A stretch of DNA of 64,000 nucleotides from Lutibacter oceani (GTDB taxonomy: Bacteria; Bacteroidota; Bacteroidia; Flavobacteriales; Flavobacteriaceae): positions 804,622-868,621 of the forward strand of contig NZ_QTTQ01000010.1 in the NCBI RefSeq assembly GCF_003384935.1, in the 5' to 3' direction. Below the pieces are notes generated by a model. It did no database searches and was not told where the DNA came from. It saw only the letters and a program-made list of their open reading frames with translations. Positions 44,373-53,732 of this stretch are shown here, in pieces (the first letter of the stretch is position 1; every line of letters begins with the position of its first letter). Position numbers and translations under genes: made by a program.

Positions 44373-45575
44373 CTATTTTAATACAAAATTTACAATTTCA
44401 TCAGCAATTGCTAAACAAGATGTCGCTGCTGGAGATGGAGCATTTATGACATGGATATTATTATAATGCTTCTCAATTTTAAAATCATCAACCATATTGC
44501 CAAAATAATCAATAGCTTGTGCCCTCACTCCTGCCCTTACAGGTTGCACATCATTAACAGAAATACTTGGCATCATTTTTTGAAGTTCTTTCACAAATAA
44601 CCGCTTAGAAAATGCTCTTTTATATTCATCAATTCCTTTTCTCCAATGTTTTCCAAATAATTTCCACGTTCCTTTAAATGCAAATGCTTCAAAAGTGTCT
44701 TTTAAACTAAAACTTGTTTTGTTATAACCTTCTCTTTTAAACGTAAATACTGCATTTGGTCCACATTCAATTCCACCATCAATCATTCTTGTAAAATGAA
44801 CTCCTAAAAATGGAAATTTTGGATCTGGAACTGGGTATACCAAATTTTTAATTTTATGAAGTGCCTCAGGTTTTAACTCATAATAATCACCTCTAAAACC
44901 AACAATTTGCATATCTAATTTCAAATTATCCTTTTTAGCAACTCTATCAGATTGTAATCCTGTACAAAATATTATTTTTGAAGCGTTAAAATTCCCTATA
45001 TTGGTTTTTAAAGTAGAAACTTCTTTATGTGAATCTATTTTTTTTACTTCGCACGATAAAAACAACTTACTATTTGAATTTATTTCAACTATTTTATTTA
45101 CAAAAGTTGTACATAAGCCCACATAATCTATAATTCCAGCAGTTGGTACCCAAATTGCTTTTACACCTTCAATAAATGGTTCTTTTTTTTTAATTTCTTC
45201 TGAATTTAAATAGCAAATACCTGCAGTTTTATTTTTAATTCCTCGTTTATAAATGGTTTCTAAAACTGGTATTTCCTTTGTTGAAGTAGCAACAATAATT
45301 TTACCACAAATATCATGCAAAACATCGTTTTTTTTAGCAAACTCGACAAGCTGATTTAGACCATTGTAACAATTTTTAGCCTTATAAGATTCTGGTTTGT
45401 AATAAATACCAGAATGCATTACACCTGAATTTCTTCCTGTTTGATGTTTTCCAATTTTAATTTCTTTTTCTAAAATTGCTATTGAATTTTCAGGGAATTT
45501 TAATTGTAATTTATATGCTGTAGCCAATCCAACAACGCCTCCACCAACAATTATAAAGTCATAATTATTTAACAT
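44373..45575 (-). CDS. lhgO: L-2-hydroxyglutarate oxidase
   Basis: A 400-residue FAD enzyme that oxidises L-2-hydroxyglutarate to 2-oxoglutarate and feeds electrons to the membrane quinone. FAD motif DFIIVGGGVVGLATAYKL, then EKEIKIGKHQTGRNSGVMHSGIYY, the family hallmark with its flavin-linking His region. C-terminal GVRAQAIDYFGNMVDDF also fits. It overlaps the MFS gene by 11 bp, so the two are co-transcribed. Confidence 0.93.
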   Translation of the reverse strand: MLNNYDFIIVGGGVVGLATAYKLQLKFPENSIAILEKEIKIGKHQTGRNSGVMHSGIYYKPESYKAKNCYNGLNQLVEFAKKNDVLHDICGKIIVATSTKEIPVLETIYKRGIKNKTAGICYLNSEEIKKKEPFIEGVKAIWVPTAGIIDYVGLCTTFVNKIVEINSNSKLFLSCEVKKIDSHKEVSTLKTNIGNFNASKIIFCTGLQSDRVAKKDNLKLDMQIVGFRGDYYELKPEALHKIKNLVYPVPDPKFPFLGVHFTRMIDGGIECGPNAVFTFKREGYNKTSFSLKDTFEAFAFKGTWKLFGKHWRKGIDEYKRAFSKRLFVKELQKMMPSISVNDVQPVRAGVRAQAIDYFGNMVDDFKIEKHYNNIHVINAPSPAATSCLAIADEIVNFVLK

Positions 45576-46866
45576 ATTTAGTTTTTTTCATAAAACTTAA
45601 AGCAATAAATCCGGCAATAAAAAATACAGCTAAAATAAGAATGAATAAGCGCAATGAATTAGTAAATGATGTTACAACACCTGCAATTGCCATTCCAACA
45701 ACAATTGCTATTTTTTCAGTTACATCATAAAAACTAAAATAGGTTGCATGGTCTTGAGTATTATCTGGAATTAGTTTTGAATACGTTGAGCGCGAAAGTG
45801 TTTGAATAGCTCCAAAAACCAACCCAATAAAACCTCCTAAAGCATAAAATTTTAAATAAACACTTGGATCATCTTTATGCAAGGTATATGCTCCAAAACA
45901 AGCAAATGCCCAAATAACAACTGTTATTTTTAATGCCTTTATATTTCCTATTTTTTTTGACAATCGTGAAAATAAAAATGCACCTAATATTCCAACTAAT
46001 TGAATTAATAAAATGGTAATAATTAAGTTTTGATCTTCTAAACCTAAATCTTTAGTTCCAAAGGTAGAAGCTAATAATATTACTGCCTGAACTCCAATAC
46101 TATATAAAAAAAATGAAATTAATAATATTTTTAATTGTCCTTGCGTTTTTATTTCTTTTAAAACAAGTTGTAACTCTCTATAACCTTTAAAGATAAAGTT
46201 TTTTTCAGGCTTTCTTTTAAAAGGATTATTTGGTAAACGACTAAATGTTATTTGAGCAAAACCAAACCACCAAATACCAACTGATAAAAAAGATATTCTT
46301 GCTGGTAATGTTGAATCAGTAATACCATAAAGTTCAGGTTTCATAACCATTGATAAGTTAAATGCAAGCAACAAAACCGACCCTGCATATCCTAACATAA
46401 ATCCTTTTGCGCTAACTCTATCGTGATCTTCAGGGTCAGCTACTTCAGGTAAATAAGCATTGTAAAAAACAATACTTCCCCAAAATCCAATACTAGCTAA
46501 CATTGAAAAAATGATTCCAACCCATATATTTTCCTTTCCTGTAAAAAAGAAAAGAGACATCACCGAAATAGATCCTAATAAACAGAAAAATTGCATAAAC
46601 CGTTTCTTGTTTCCTGTATAATCTGCAATTGCAGAAAGAATTGGTGATAAAAAAGCAACTATTAAGAAGGACAGGCCTAAAGCATAAGAGTATAAAGTTG
46701 TATTATGCCAATGTGTACCTAAAAATTGTACATTTCCACCTTCATTTGTTACGGCTTCATAATACATTGGAAAAACCGTAGTACTAATTACTAATGAATA
46801 AACTGAATTAGCCCAATCATAAAATGCCCAGCCATTTATTAATTTTTTATCTCCTTTTTTTAACAT
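45565..46866 (-). CDS. MFS transporter, Atg22/UMF1 type
   Basis: 433 residues with 12 predicted helices. The N-terminus INGWAFYDWANSVYSLVISTTVFPMYY is characteristic of the UMF1/Atg22-like branch. It starts 11 bp inside lhgO's frame (the genes overlap). The substrate is unknown; amino-acid or drug efflux are both known in the branch. Confidence 0.88.
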   Translation of the reverse strand: MLKKGDKKLINGWAFYDWANSVYSLVISTTVFPMYYEAVTNEGGNVQFLGTHWHNTTLYSYALGLSFLIVAFLSPILSAIADYTGNKKRFMQFFCLLGSISVMSLFFFTGKENIWVGIIFSMLASIGFWGSIVFYNAYLPEVADPEDHDRVSAKGFMLGYAGSVLLLAFNLSMVMKPELYGITDSTLPARISFLSVGIWWFGFAQITFSRLPNNPFKRKPEKNFIFKGYRELQLVLKEIKTQGQLKILLISFFLYSIGVQAVILLASTFGTKDLGLEDQNLIITILLIQLVGILGAFLFSRLSKKIGNIKALKITVVIWAFACFGAYTLHKDDPSVYLKFYALGGFIGLVFGAIQTLSRSTYSKLIPDNTQDHATYFSFYDVTEKIAIVVGMAIAGVVTSFTNSLRLFILILAVFFIAGFIALSFMKKTKYVK

Positions 46867-46878
46867 AAACTTTATAAA

Positions 46879-46912
46879 TAAAAACCGCCCTTTTTATTAA
46901 AGAACGGTTTAC
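46879..46912 (-). terminator. Terminator after the M48 protease gene
   Basis: Stem AAACCG (46882-46887) / CGGTTT (46905-46910). Read on the minus strand it ends CGGTTTTTATTT. It separates the M48 gene from the MFS-lhgO-yjbQ group. Confidence 0.7.
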
Positions 46913-46955
46913 AATATACTAATAAATTAATTATTTTTTTTTAATTTGAAATAAT

Positions 46956-47777
46956 CTAATTTACCGTGGTGGAAGCACTATATTTTTCAGCTAACTTAAT
47001 AGCTTCAGGTAAAAATGCTTTTAAATTCTGAATTCTTGTTTGATTTGATGGATGTGTACTCATAAACTCTGGAGGAGCTTGATTAGCACCAGCTCTTTCA
47101 CTCATTCTAATCCATACATTTACAGCTTCTTCGGGTTTATAACCTGCCATAATCATAAATACCATACCTAATTTATCTGCCTCAGTTTCGTGACTTCTAC
47201 TAAACGGTAACATTATTCCAAATTGAGCTCCCAAACCAAAAGCTGTATTCCATATTTGCTGTGCTTTCGGATCTTTTTTAGCAGTTCCCAAAGCAACAGC
47301 TGTACCTCCTAATTGTAATAAAGAACCTGTAGACATTCTTTCTTGCCCATGTTTTGCAAATGCATGTGCTACTTCGTGCCCCATAACTGCGGCAATCCCA
47401 TCTGTATTATCACAAATTGGTAAAATACCAGTATAAAAAACTACTTTACCTCCAGGCATACACCAAGCATTAACAGTTGGATCATCAATTAAATTAAATT
47501 CCCAACGATAACTATTTGCTTCACTAACCATATTATTTGATCTCATAAATTGATCAACAGCTTTTGATATTCTCATTCCAACAGACTGAATTTCATTAGT
47601 CATACCAACATCAGCAGAAATTTTATTTTCAGCTAAAAAACTTTCATATTGGGCAAAACTTGCCGGTAATATTTCAGCATCACTAACAAAATTAACACGT
47701 TTTCTACCTGTTATTGGAACTGTACTACAGCTAATTACAAATAATAACACTAATGTTAAGGAAATTACTTTTTTCAT
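46956..47777 (-). CDS. M48 family metallopeptidase, lipoprotein
   Basis: 273 residues with a lipoprotein signal (lipobox FVISC, Cys17). The zinc site is MGHEVAHAFAKHG, with the third ligand in SHETEADKLG. It resembles LoiP/BepA-like periplasmic proteases that act on misfolded outer-membrane proteins. It stands alone, divergent from the hydrolase gene at 47855. Confidence 0.92.
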   Translation of the reverse strand: MKKVISLTLVLLFVISCSTVPITGRKRVNFVSDAEILPASFAQYESFLAENKISADVGMTNEIQSVGMRISKAVDQFMRSNNMVSEANSYRWEFNLIDDPTVNAWCMPGGKVVFYTGILPICDNTDGIAAVMGHEVAHAFAKHGQERMSTGSLLQLGGTAVALGTAKKDPKAQQIWNTAFGLGAQFGIMLPFSRSHETEADKLGMVFMIMAGYKPEEAVNVWIRMSERAGANQAPPEFMSTHPSNQTRIQNLKAFLPEAIKLAEKYSASTTVN

Positions 47778-47854
47778 TTTTCAGATTTTTTTTAATTGAT
47801 ATTCTTCGCTTAAAGTAACAAATTCTATCTTTATAGTCAAATTAAATATTTTTT

Positions 47855-48736
47855 ATGAAGAGTAATAACCCCTCCAAATCAAAATTAACAAATAATGTTC
47901 CAAAAATACCAGCTTCAATTATACATATAGGAAAATTTCTACAATTATTTATGCCACCGTTGGCAACTAAATACGCTATTCGGCTTTTTGCAACTCCTAT
48001 AAAATATAAAACACCTGAACGTGAAAAAATGATGGCAAAAAGTGCTCAAAAGGAAATGGTTTTAATTCCAAATCTTAATAAAGAAGTTATGGTTTACAGT
48101 TATGGATACTCTAAAAGAAAAGTACTTTTAATACATGGCTGGTCTGGAAGAGGTACCCAACTATATAAAATTGCTGATAAACTTTTAGAAAACGGATTTA
48201 TGACTATTAGTTTTGATGCTCCTGCGCATGGTAAATCAACTGGTAAAACAACCATGATGACCGAATTTATTGCAACGGCATTATTTTTAGAAGAAAAATA
48301 TGGTCCTTTTGAAATTGCTATTGGGCATTCGTTAGGAGGAATGTCAACTTTAAATAGTGTAAAACAAGGTTTAAAAATTAATAAAGCTATAACAATTGGA
48401 GCAGGTGATATAATAACCGATATTCTTACAAATTTTGTTAATAAACTGGAATTTAAGCAAACAATGATTTTAAAAATGAAGCGTTTCTTTTTAAAAAAAT
48501 TTGGTGAAGATATTGATAACTATTCGGCAAGTATAGCTTCAAAAGATGTAAAAATACCAGTTTTGGTAATTCATGATACAGAAGATAAAGAAGTGAGTGT
48601 AAGGTGTGGTTATAATATTCGTCAAAACTTGGAGCAAGGTGAAATTTTAATTACAAATGGTCTAGGTCATACACGTATTTTAAAAGATAACAAAGTTATA
48701 AATAGAATTATTGAATTTATAAAAAGAGATACTTAA
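47855..48736 (+). CDS. Alpha/beta hydrolase
   Basis: 293 residues. The oxyanion HGWSGRGTQ, nucleophile AIGHSLGGMS, acid in HDTEDKEV and His in GLGHTRIL form the catalytic set. No export signal is seen. The substrate is unknown. The msrB gene starts 1 bp after its stop, so they are one transcript. Confidence 0.88.
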   Translation: MKSNNPSKSKLTNNVPKIPASIIHIGKFLQLFMPPLATKYAIRLFATPIKYKTPEREKMMAKSAQKEMVLIPNLNKEVMVYSYGYSKRKVLLIHGWSGRGTQLYKIADKLLENGFMTISFDAPAHGKSTGKTTMMTEFIATALFLEEKYGPFEIAIGHSLGGMSTLNSVKQGLKINKAITIGAGDIITDILTNFVNKLEFKQTMILKMKRFFLKKFGEDIDNYSASIASKDVKIPVLVIHDTEDKEVSVRCGYNIRQNLEQGEILITNGLGHTRILKDNKVINRIIEFIKRDT

Positions 48737-48737
48737 A

Positions 48738-49226
48738 ATGAATCGATTTTACATAATATTAATTGCTAGTTTATTAATTTCAACAACTAGTTGTTCACAA
48801 CAAAAAAAGAACGAAAAAATGACTAAAAAAGTGATAAAAACAGAGGAAGAATGGAAACAAATATTAACTCCGCAGGAATATTTTGTTTTACGTGAAAAAG
48901 GTACAGATCGTCCAAGTGAAGGCGGTTTAACATCCCATTTTGAGAAAGGAACTTATCACTGTGCCGCTTGTGACACACAATTATTTGAATCAAACAGTAA
49001 ATTTGAATCTCATTGTGGTTGGCCTTCTTTCGATGATGCAATTAAAGGTACTGTAGAATTTGTTTTAGATAAAAGTCACGGTATGATTAGAACTGAAATA
49101 ATTTGCGCTGCTTGTGGTGGCCATTTAGGTCATGTTTTTAATGATGGCCCGAAAGAGACTACTGGTCAACGTTATTGTGTTAACACAACTTCAATAAAAT
49201 TTGTTAAAGGAGAAACTAAAAAATAA
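48738..49226 (+). CDS. msrB: Peptide-methionine (R)-S-oxide reductase, lipoprotein form
   Basis: 162 residues with a lipobox (TTSC, Cys19), so it acts outside the cytoplasm. Structural zinc ligands C75, C78, C123 and C126; catalytic C147 in GQRYCVN; substrate-binding SHCGWPSF. It repairs methionine-R-sulfoxide in exported proteins. It is co-transcribed with the hydrolase and ends at a strong terminator. Confidence 0.95.
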   Translation: MNRFYIILIASLLISTTSCSQQKKNEKMTKKVIKTEEEWKQILTPQEYFVLREKGTDRPSEGGLTSHFEKGTYHCAACDTQLFESNSKFESHCGWPSFDDAIKGTVEFVLDKSHGMIRTEIICAACGGHLGHVFNDGPKETTGQRYCVNTTSIKFVKGETKK

Positions 49227-49278
49227 TATTTTCTAATTTAGAAAAAAATATTTAAAATGCACGAGTAATATAAAAACA

Positions 49279-49305
49279 AAAAGCACAGGTTTTAGCTGTG
49301 CTTTT
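49279..49305. terminator. Bidirectional terminator after msrB
   Basis: AAAAGCACAG (49279-49288) and CTGTGCTTTT (49296-49305) form a perfect 10-bp stem with a 7-nt loop between convergent genes. Confidence 0.88.
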
Positions 49306-49324
49306 CACTTATTTTAATACTGTT

Positions 49325-50074
49325 TTAATTATTTACTCCTATTCTCCATACTTGTGAATTAATAGTTTCTGTTGAAGCCTCCCAATCTTTTAAAGCATTG
49401 TCCCAACTGCCTTCGCCATAAATTTCTTCAAAATGTTTTTTTATACCTCCATCATCTTCATCCATTTCTGACCAAGTATCAAATGCCCAAACTATAGCAA
49501 CATCTCTTCCATTTCCTTCAGTAAATTGATTATAATAAATACTAAAGTTTCCTGCTGCCTTTTTCTCATATGCAGCTTTAACTTTTTCTATAAATTCTTT
49601 AAATTTATAATTCTGCCCTCTTTTCACATTCACAAACCATATATTTTCAAATTTTGGTGCATCAGATGTGTCTCCACGGTAAGACAGTTTGTTATTATAT
49701 CTCCAAAACTCATTTCTTCCATATTTTGCAACTTTTGGAGATACGTTTTTGTCCCAATCATTTGCGTGTGCACCTTCTGTAGGTCTGTTATCCAAATCTG
49801 AAAAAGTACAAGGACCCATAATCCAAACGTACCAACCTGTTTCTTTTCCGGTTAAAATTAAATCTAAAGATGCTTTAAAAACTCCTTCTTTATGAAATTT
49901 TTCATTGTGTGCTTTAACAGCGTCTTCAAAAGCTTTTTCCATTCCTATTTTGGGAAGCATATAGGTAATTTCAGCCATTCCATAGGATTCTTTTTCTTCC
50001 TGAGCATTTACAGTAAATGTAGTTACCATTAATACAAATACAAGCGTTGCAATAAAATTTGTTTTTGTTCTCAT
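49325..50074 (-). CDS. Exported protein of unknown function (dimeric alpha/beta-barrel-like)
   Basis: 249 residues with a signal peptide (1-24, ending VNAQ). Two similar halves can be seen, about 30-130 and 135-245, each with a strand-helix pattern (EITYMLPKIGMEKAFEDAVKAHN; IWFVNVKRGQNYKFKEFIEKVKAAY) like the antibiotic-monooxygenase/dimeric barrel fold. Tryptophan-rich. No catalytic residues were recognised. It stands alone between two terminators; a 19-nt palindrome lies upstream. Confidence 0.7.
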   Translation of the reverse strand: MRTKTNFIATLVFVLMVTTFTVNAQEEKESYGMAEITYMLPKIGMEKAFEDAVKAHNEKFHKEGVFKASLDLILTGKETGWYVWIMGPCTFSDLDNRPTEGAHANDWDKNVSPKVAKYGRNEFWRYNNKLSYRGDTSDAPKFENIWFVNVKRGQNYKFKEFIEKVKAAYEKKAAGNFSIYYNQFTEGNGRDVAIVWAFDTWSEMDEDDGGIKKHFEEIYGEGSWDNALKDWEASTETINSQVWRIGVNN

Positions 50075-50108
50075 AGTTAAAATATTTATTAGTTAGTAAA
50101 TTAAATAT

Positions 50109-50127
50109 ATATCAAATTATTTGATAT
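50109..50127 (-). promoter_or_regulatory. 19-nt palindrome upstream of the exported protein gene
   Basis: ATATCAAAT and ATTTGATAT are exact complements around a single T, 34-52 bp before the ATG at 50074. The position and symmetry fit an operator. No binding protein is known here. Confidence 0.45.
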
Positions 50128-50297
50128 CGAATTAATAATTGGGGAAGTAAATTGGAGTTAAAAGAAATAAAGTTTCAAATTTTTACTTATGTAACTTTAG
50201 TTGCTTTATAAGTCTAATATAGTAATTATTAATTATTTACAAAATATATTTCAAAAAAAATATGAATTATGGACAAATAGTTTCATGTATTATTCAA

Positions 50298-50331
50298 TAA
50301 AAAACCTCTAACTTTTCATAAAAATTAGAGG
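50298..50331 (-). terminator. Terminator after the CoA-disulfide reductase gene
   Basis: On the minus strand CCTCTAA / TTAGAGG forms the stem, followed by a run of T (A-run at 50299-50304 on the plus strand). Confidence 0.8.
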
Positions 50332-50357
50332 CTATCTTAAAACAAATTTCTGATGTG

Positions 50358-52046
50358 TTAATCTATATAAACAGGCTTTGGAATTTCAATTTTATCGCTA
50401 TGCATTTGCCATAATTTAAATCCTCCGGCAACATTTACTACAGAATTTAAACCATTGTGTTTTAAAATTGATTCAGCCAAATAACCTCGCAAACCTTTTT
50501 GACAAAAAATAATTATTGGTTTTTGCTTTGTTTTTATGGAATTTAAATACATTCTAATACTATCTAATGGATAATTAATTGCTCCTGGAATTGTTCCATT
50601 TTCATATTCAGCTACTGTTCTAACATCAATTAATGTATAATCCGAAGCATTATTTTTAGTTAAATAATTTTCTAATTCTTCTACAGATACCTGGGTACTT
50701 TTATTATTTAATATATTTTCTGCAACAAAACTTGTAACTACAACTGGATCTTTTGCTGGAGAAAAAGGCGGTGCATACGCCAAATCTAATTGTGCTAAAT
50801 CAGATATTTTTAGTTTTGCATATATAGCGGTACTTAAAACATCTACTCTTTTGTCAACACCTACTTCACCAAATAATTCTGCTCCTAAAATTTCATCCGT
50901 TTCTTCGTCATAATAAATCTCAGTAATCAAATCTTTCTGACCAGGATAGTATCCTGGAGTTGCTCCAGCAATTGTTAAAACGGTTTTATAAGGAATACCC
51001 ATCTGGCTTAAAGCTTTCGGATTTAAACCCGTTCTAGCCAATGTATAATCAAATACTTTTACAATGGCAGTTTTATAAGCACCCTTAAATTGAATATTTT
51101 TTCCAACTGCATTGGCTCCAGCTGCTCTACCAGCTTTGTTTGAATGTGTTCCTAAAGGAAAATAATCAAATTCATTCGTTTGCAAGTTTTTTATAGCTAC
51201 ATTATCTCCTGCGGCATACACATCTTTAATTGATGTTTCCATTTTCTCATTCACAATTAAAGCACCGTTTCCAATATGTTGAGCTCCATTTTGAAGTAAT
51301 AAATCTGTATTAGGTTTTATACCAACACTTAAAATAACAAAATCAGTTTTTACAGATTTACCATTTTTAATTTTTACAGCACTTATTTTCCAGTTTTCAT
51401 CCAATTCAAATTCAGAAACCAAACCCGAAGTAATTACTTCAATACCTTTTTCATTTAAAACTGTTTCTGCAAAATTCCCAAACTTTAATTGCCACATATT
51501 TAAAATTTGGTTATCACCTTCTATTAACGTAACATCTTTTCCTGCCTCACGTAAATTTTCAGCAACTTCAATACCTATTAAACCTGCTCCAATAACAGTA
51601 ATGTGTTTTGATGTAGAAGCTAATCCTTCTTTGGTTATTTTATCAAAATCTACCATGGATCTACAAGTAGACCAATTTGTAGCTTTTTCAATATTTTTTA
51701 TTGGAGGTACAATTGATTTTGCTCCAGTTGCAAAAACCAAAGTATCATAACCATAATCTCCAGTTTTTGAGTATACTATTTTATTTTCCGTATCAATTTT
51801 AATAATTCCTTCATTCAAACGAACATCAATATTAAACCGTGTTTTTAACAATTTAGGCTCAACCACTATTAAATTACTTCTATCTTCAATTACACCTGAA
51901 AAAGCGTAAGGCATCCCACAAGTTGCATAACTAATATTCGCTCCTTTTTCAAACAATATTATTTCTGCGTTTTCATCTTCTCTTCTAGCTTTTGCAGCTG
52001 CTGATGGTCCTGCTGATAAACCGCCTATTACTATTATTTTTTTCAT
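50358..52046 (-). CDS. CoA-disulfide/persulfide reductase with C-terminal rhodanese domain
   Basis: 562 residues: FAD/NAD(P)H flavoprotein (1-450) plus a rhodanese domain (about 465-555). The redox Cys is C43 in SYATCGMPY, as in CoA-disulfide reductases; the rhodanese Cys is C515 in FCQKGLRG. Enzymes of this two-domain type reduce CoA disulfide, CoA persulfide or polysulfide with NAD(P)H. It could handle zero-valent sulfur in this organism. It is a single gene with its own terminator. Confidence 0.9.
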   Translation of the reverse strand: MKKIIVIGGLSAGPSAAAKARREDENAEIILFEKGANISYATCGMPYAFSGVIEDRSNLIVVEPKLLKTRFNIDVRLNEGIIKIDTENKIVYSKTGDYGYDTLVFATGAKSIVPPIKNIEKATNWSTCRSMVDFDKITKEGLASTSKHITVIGAGLIGIEVAENLREAGKDVTLIEGDNQILNMWQLKFGNFAETVLNEKGIEVITSGLVSEFELDENWKISAVKIKNGKSVKTDFVILSVGIKPNTDLLLQNGAQHIGNGALIVNEKMETSIKDVYAAGDNVAIKNLQTNEFDYFPLGTHSNKAGRAAGANAVGKNIQFKGAYKTAIVKVFDYTLARTGLNPKALSQMGIPYKTVLTIAGATPGYYPGQKDLITEIYYDEETDEILGAELFGEVGVDKRVDVLSTAIYAKLKISDLAQLDLAYAPPFSPAKDPVVVTSFVAENILNNKSTQVSVEELENYLTKNNASDYTLIDVRTVAEYENGTIPGAINYPLDSIRMYLNSIKTKQKPIIIFCQKGLRGYLAESILKHNGLNSVVNVAGGFKLWQMHSDKIEIPKPVYID

Positions 52047-52346
52047 TTTTATTATTAATTTTTATGCAAATTTTAGATATTTTTATTACATACAGCGTAA
52101 TTAAAATCACTATTTCGTTTGCGTAATTCAAGTTACCTTTTATGTTATAAATAATACTTCAAAAATAGTAATCGCAATAAATTAACGCAGTTTATCAAGC
52201 ATTTAAAGATTCATATAAATTCAATTAAAAAGTTATTTTATTTTAAAAATAATTAATATGAAAGAGCTAAGATAAAATGGCTTTTATTCAAATTATTTCT
52301 TATCCATTTTTATTATCTTTGCAATTCTAAAAATTGAAGCAAGAAT
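52047..52346. other. Divergent spacer between the CoA-disulfide reductase and ffh
   Basis: 300 bp without a gene. Apart from the ffh -7 box nothing was recognised; no 4.5S RNA-like hairpin was found. Confidence 0.45.
52314..52321 (+). promoter_or_regulatory. -7 promoter box of ffh
   Basis: TATCTTTG matches TAnnTTTG and ends 25 bp before the ATG at 52347. Confidence 0.5.
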
Positions 52347-53678
52347 ATGTTTAATAATTTAAGTGATAAGTTAGATAAAGCTCTTCATGTACTAAAAGGA
52401 CATGGAAAAATTACAGAAGTAAATGTTGCTGAAACTTTAAAAGAAGTTAGAAGAGCACTTTTAGATGCCGATGTTAACTTTAAAATAGCTAAAAATTTTA
52501 CAAATACTGTTAAAGAAAAAGCCTTAGGTCAAGATGTACTTACATCTTTAAATCCAGGGCAATTAATGGTAAAAATTGTTAAGGATGAATTAACCTCTTT
52601 AATGGGGGGTGAAACTGTTGGTATAAACCTTTCAGGAACACCAACGGTTATTTTAATGTCTGGTTTACAAGGTTCAGGTAAAACAACTTTTTCTGGAAAA
52701 CTTGCAAATTATTTAAAAACCAAAAAGAATAAGAATGTATTATTAGTTGGTTGTGATGTTTACAGACCAGCCGCCATAAATCAGTTACAAGTTGTTGGAG
52801 AACAAATAGGTGTTGAAGTTTATGCTGAAGTAGGCAATCAAAACCCTGTTGAAATTTCATTAAATGCATTAAAGCATGCTAAAGAAACAGGAAAAAATGT
52901 TGTAATTATTGATACCGCAGGTCGTTTAGCTGTTGATGAAGCAATGATGACCGAAATATCTAATATTCATAAAGCTGTTAACCCACACGAAACATTGTTT
53001 GTTGTAGATTCTATGACTGGGCAAGATGCTGTGAATACCGCAAAAGCTTTTAATGATATTTTAAATTTTGAAGGTGTTGTTCTTACAAAATTAGATGGTG
53101 ATACACGTGGTGGTGCAGCTTTATCAATTAAATCTGTTGTTAATAAACCAATTAAATTTATTGGTACAGGTGAAAAAATGGAAGCAATTGATGTTTTCCA
53201 TCCTGATCGTATGGCCGATAGAATTTTGGGAATGGGTGATGTTGTTTCTTTAGTTGAACGTGCCCAAGAACAATATGATGAAGAAGAGGCTCGTAAAATC
53301 CAAAAGAAAATTGCCAAAGATCAATTTGGTTTTGATGATTTCTTGAAACAAATTCAACAAATCAAAAAAATGGGTAATATGAAGGATTTAATGGGGATGA
53401 TTCCTGGTGCCGGAAAAATGATGAAAGATGTTGATATTGATGATGATGCTTTTAAAGGTATTGAAGCTATGATACATTCAATGACTCCATTAGAAAGAAC
53501 TGAACCAAAAACTATAAATGCTTCTAGAAAAAAGAGAATTGCAAAAGGTTCTGGAACAAGTATACAAGAAGTAAATCAATTGCTGAAACAATTTACCCAA
53601 ATGAGTAAAATGATGAAAATGATGCAAGGTGGTGGTGGCAGACAAATGATGCAAATGATGAAAGGAATGGGAAAATAA
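52347..53678 (+). CDS. ffh: Signal recognition particle protein Ffh (SRP54)
   Basis: A 443-residue GTPase that binds signal sequences of nascent membrane proteins. The N domain, the G domain (GLQGSGKTTFSGKLA, DTAGRLAVDEAMM, TKLDGDTRGGAALS) and the methionine-rich M domain ending MMKMMQGGGGRQMMQMMKG are complete. The 4.5S RNA partner is not in the window. Confidence 0.97.
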   Translation: MFNNLSDKLDKALHVLKGHGKITEVNVAETLKEVRRALLDADVNFKIAKNFTNTVKEKALGQDVLTSLNPGQLMVKIVKDELTSLMGGETVGINLSGTPTVILMSGLQGSGKTTFSGKLANYLKTKKNKNVLLVGCDVYRPAAINQLQVVGEQIGVEVYAEVGNQNPVEISLNALKHAKETGKNVVIIDTAGRLAVDEAMMTEISNIHKAVNPHETLFVVDSMTGQDAVNTAKAFNDILNFEGVVLTKLDGDTRGGAALSIKSVVNKPIKFIGTGEKMEAIDVFHPDRMADRILGMGDVVSLVERAQEQYDEEEARKIQKKIAKDQFGFDDFLKQIQQIKKMGNMKDLMGMIPGAGKMMKDVDIDDDAFKGIEAMIHSMTPLERTEPKTINASRKKRIAKGSGTSIQEVNQLLKQFTQMSKMMKMMQGGGGRQMMQMMKGMGK

Positions 53679-53683
53679 AATTT

Positions 53684-53714
53684 AAAGCAAACTGAATATG
53701 TTTGCTTTTTTTAT
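53684..53714 (+). terminator. Terminator after ffh
   Basis: AAAGCAAAC (53684-53692) and GTTTGCTTT (53700-53708) form a 9-bp stem followed by T residues. Confidence 0.8.
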
Positions 53715-53732
53715 AACAAAAAACTACAAAAA

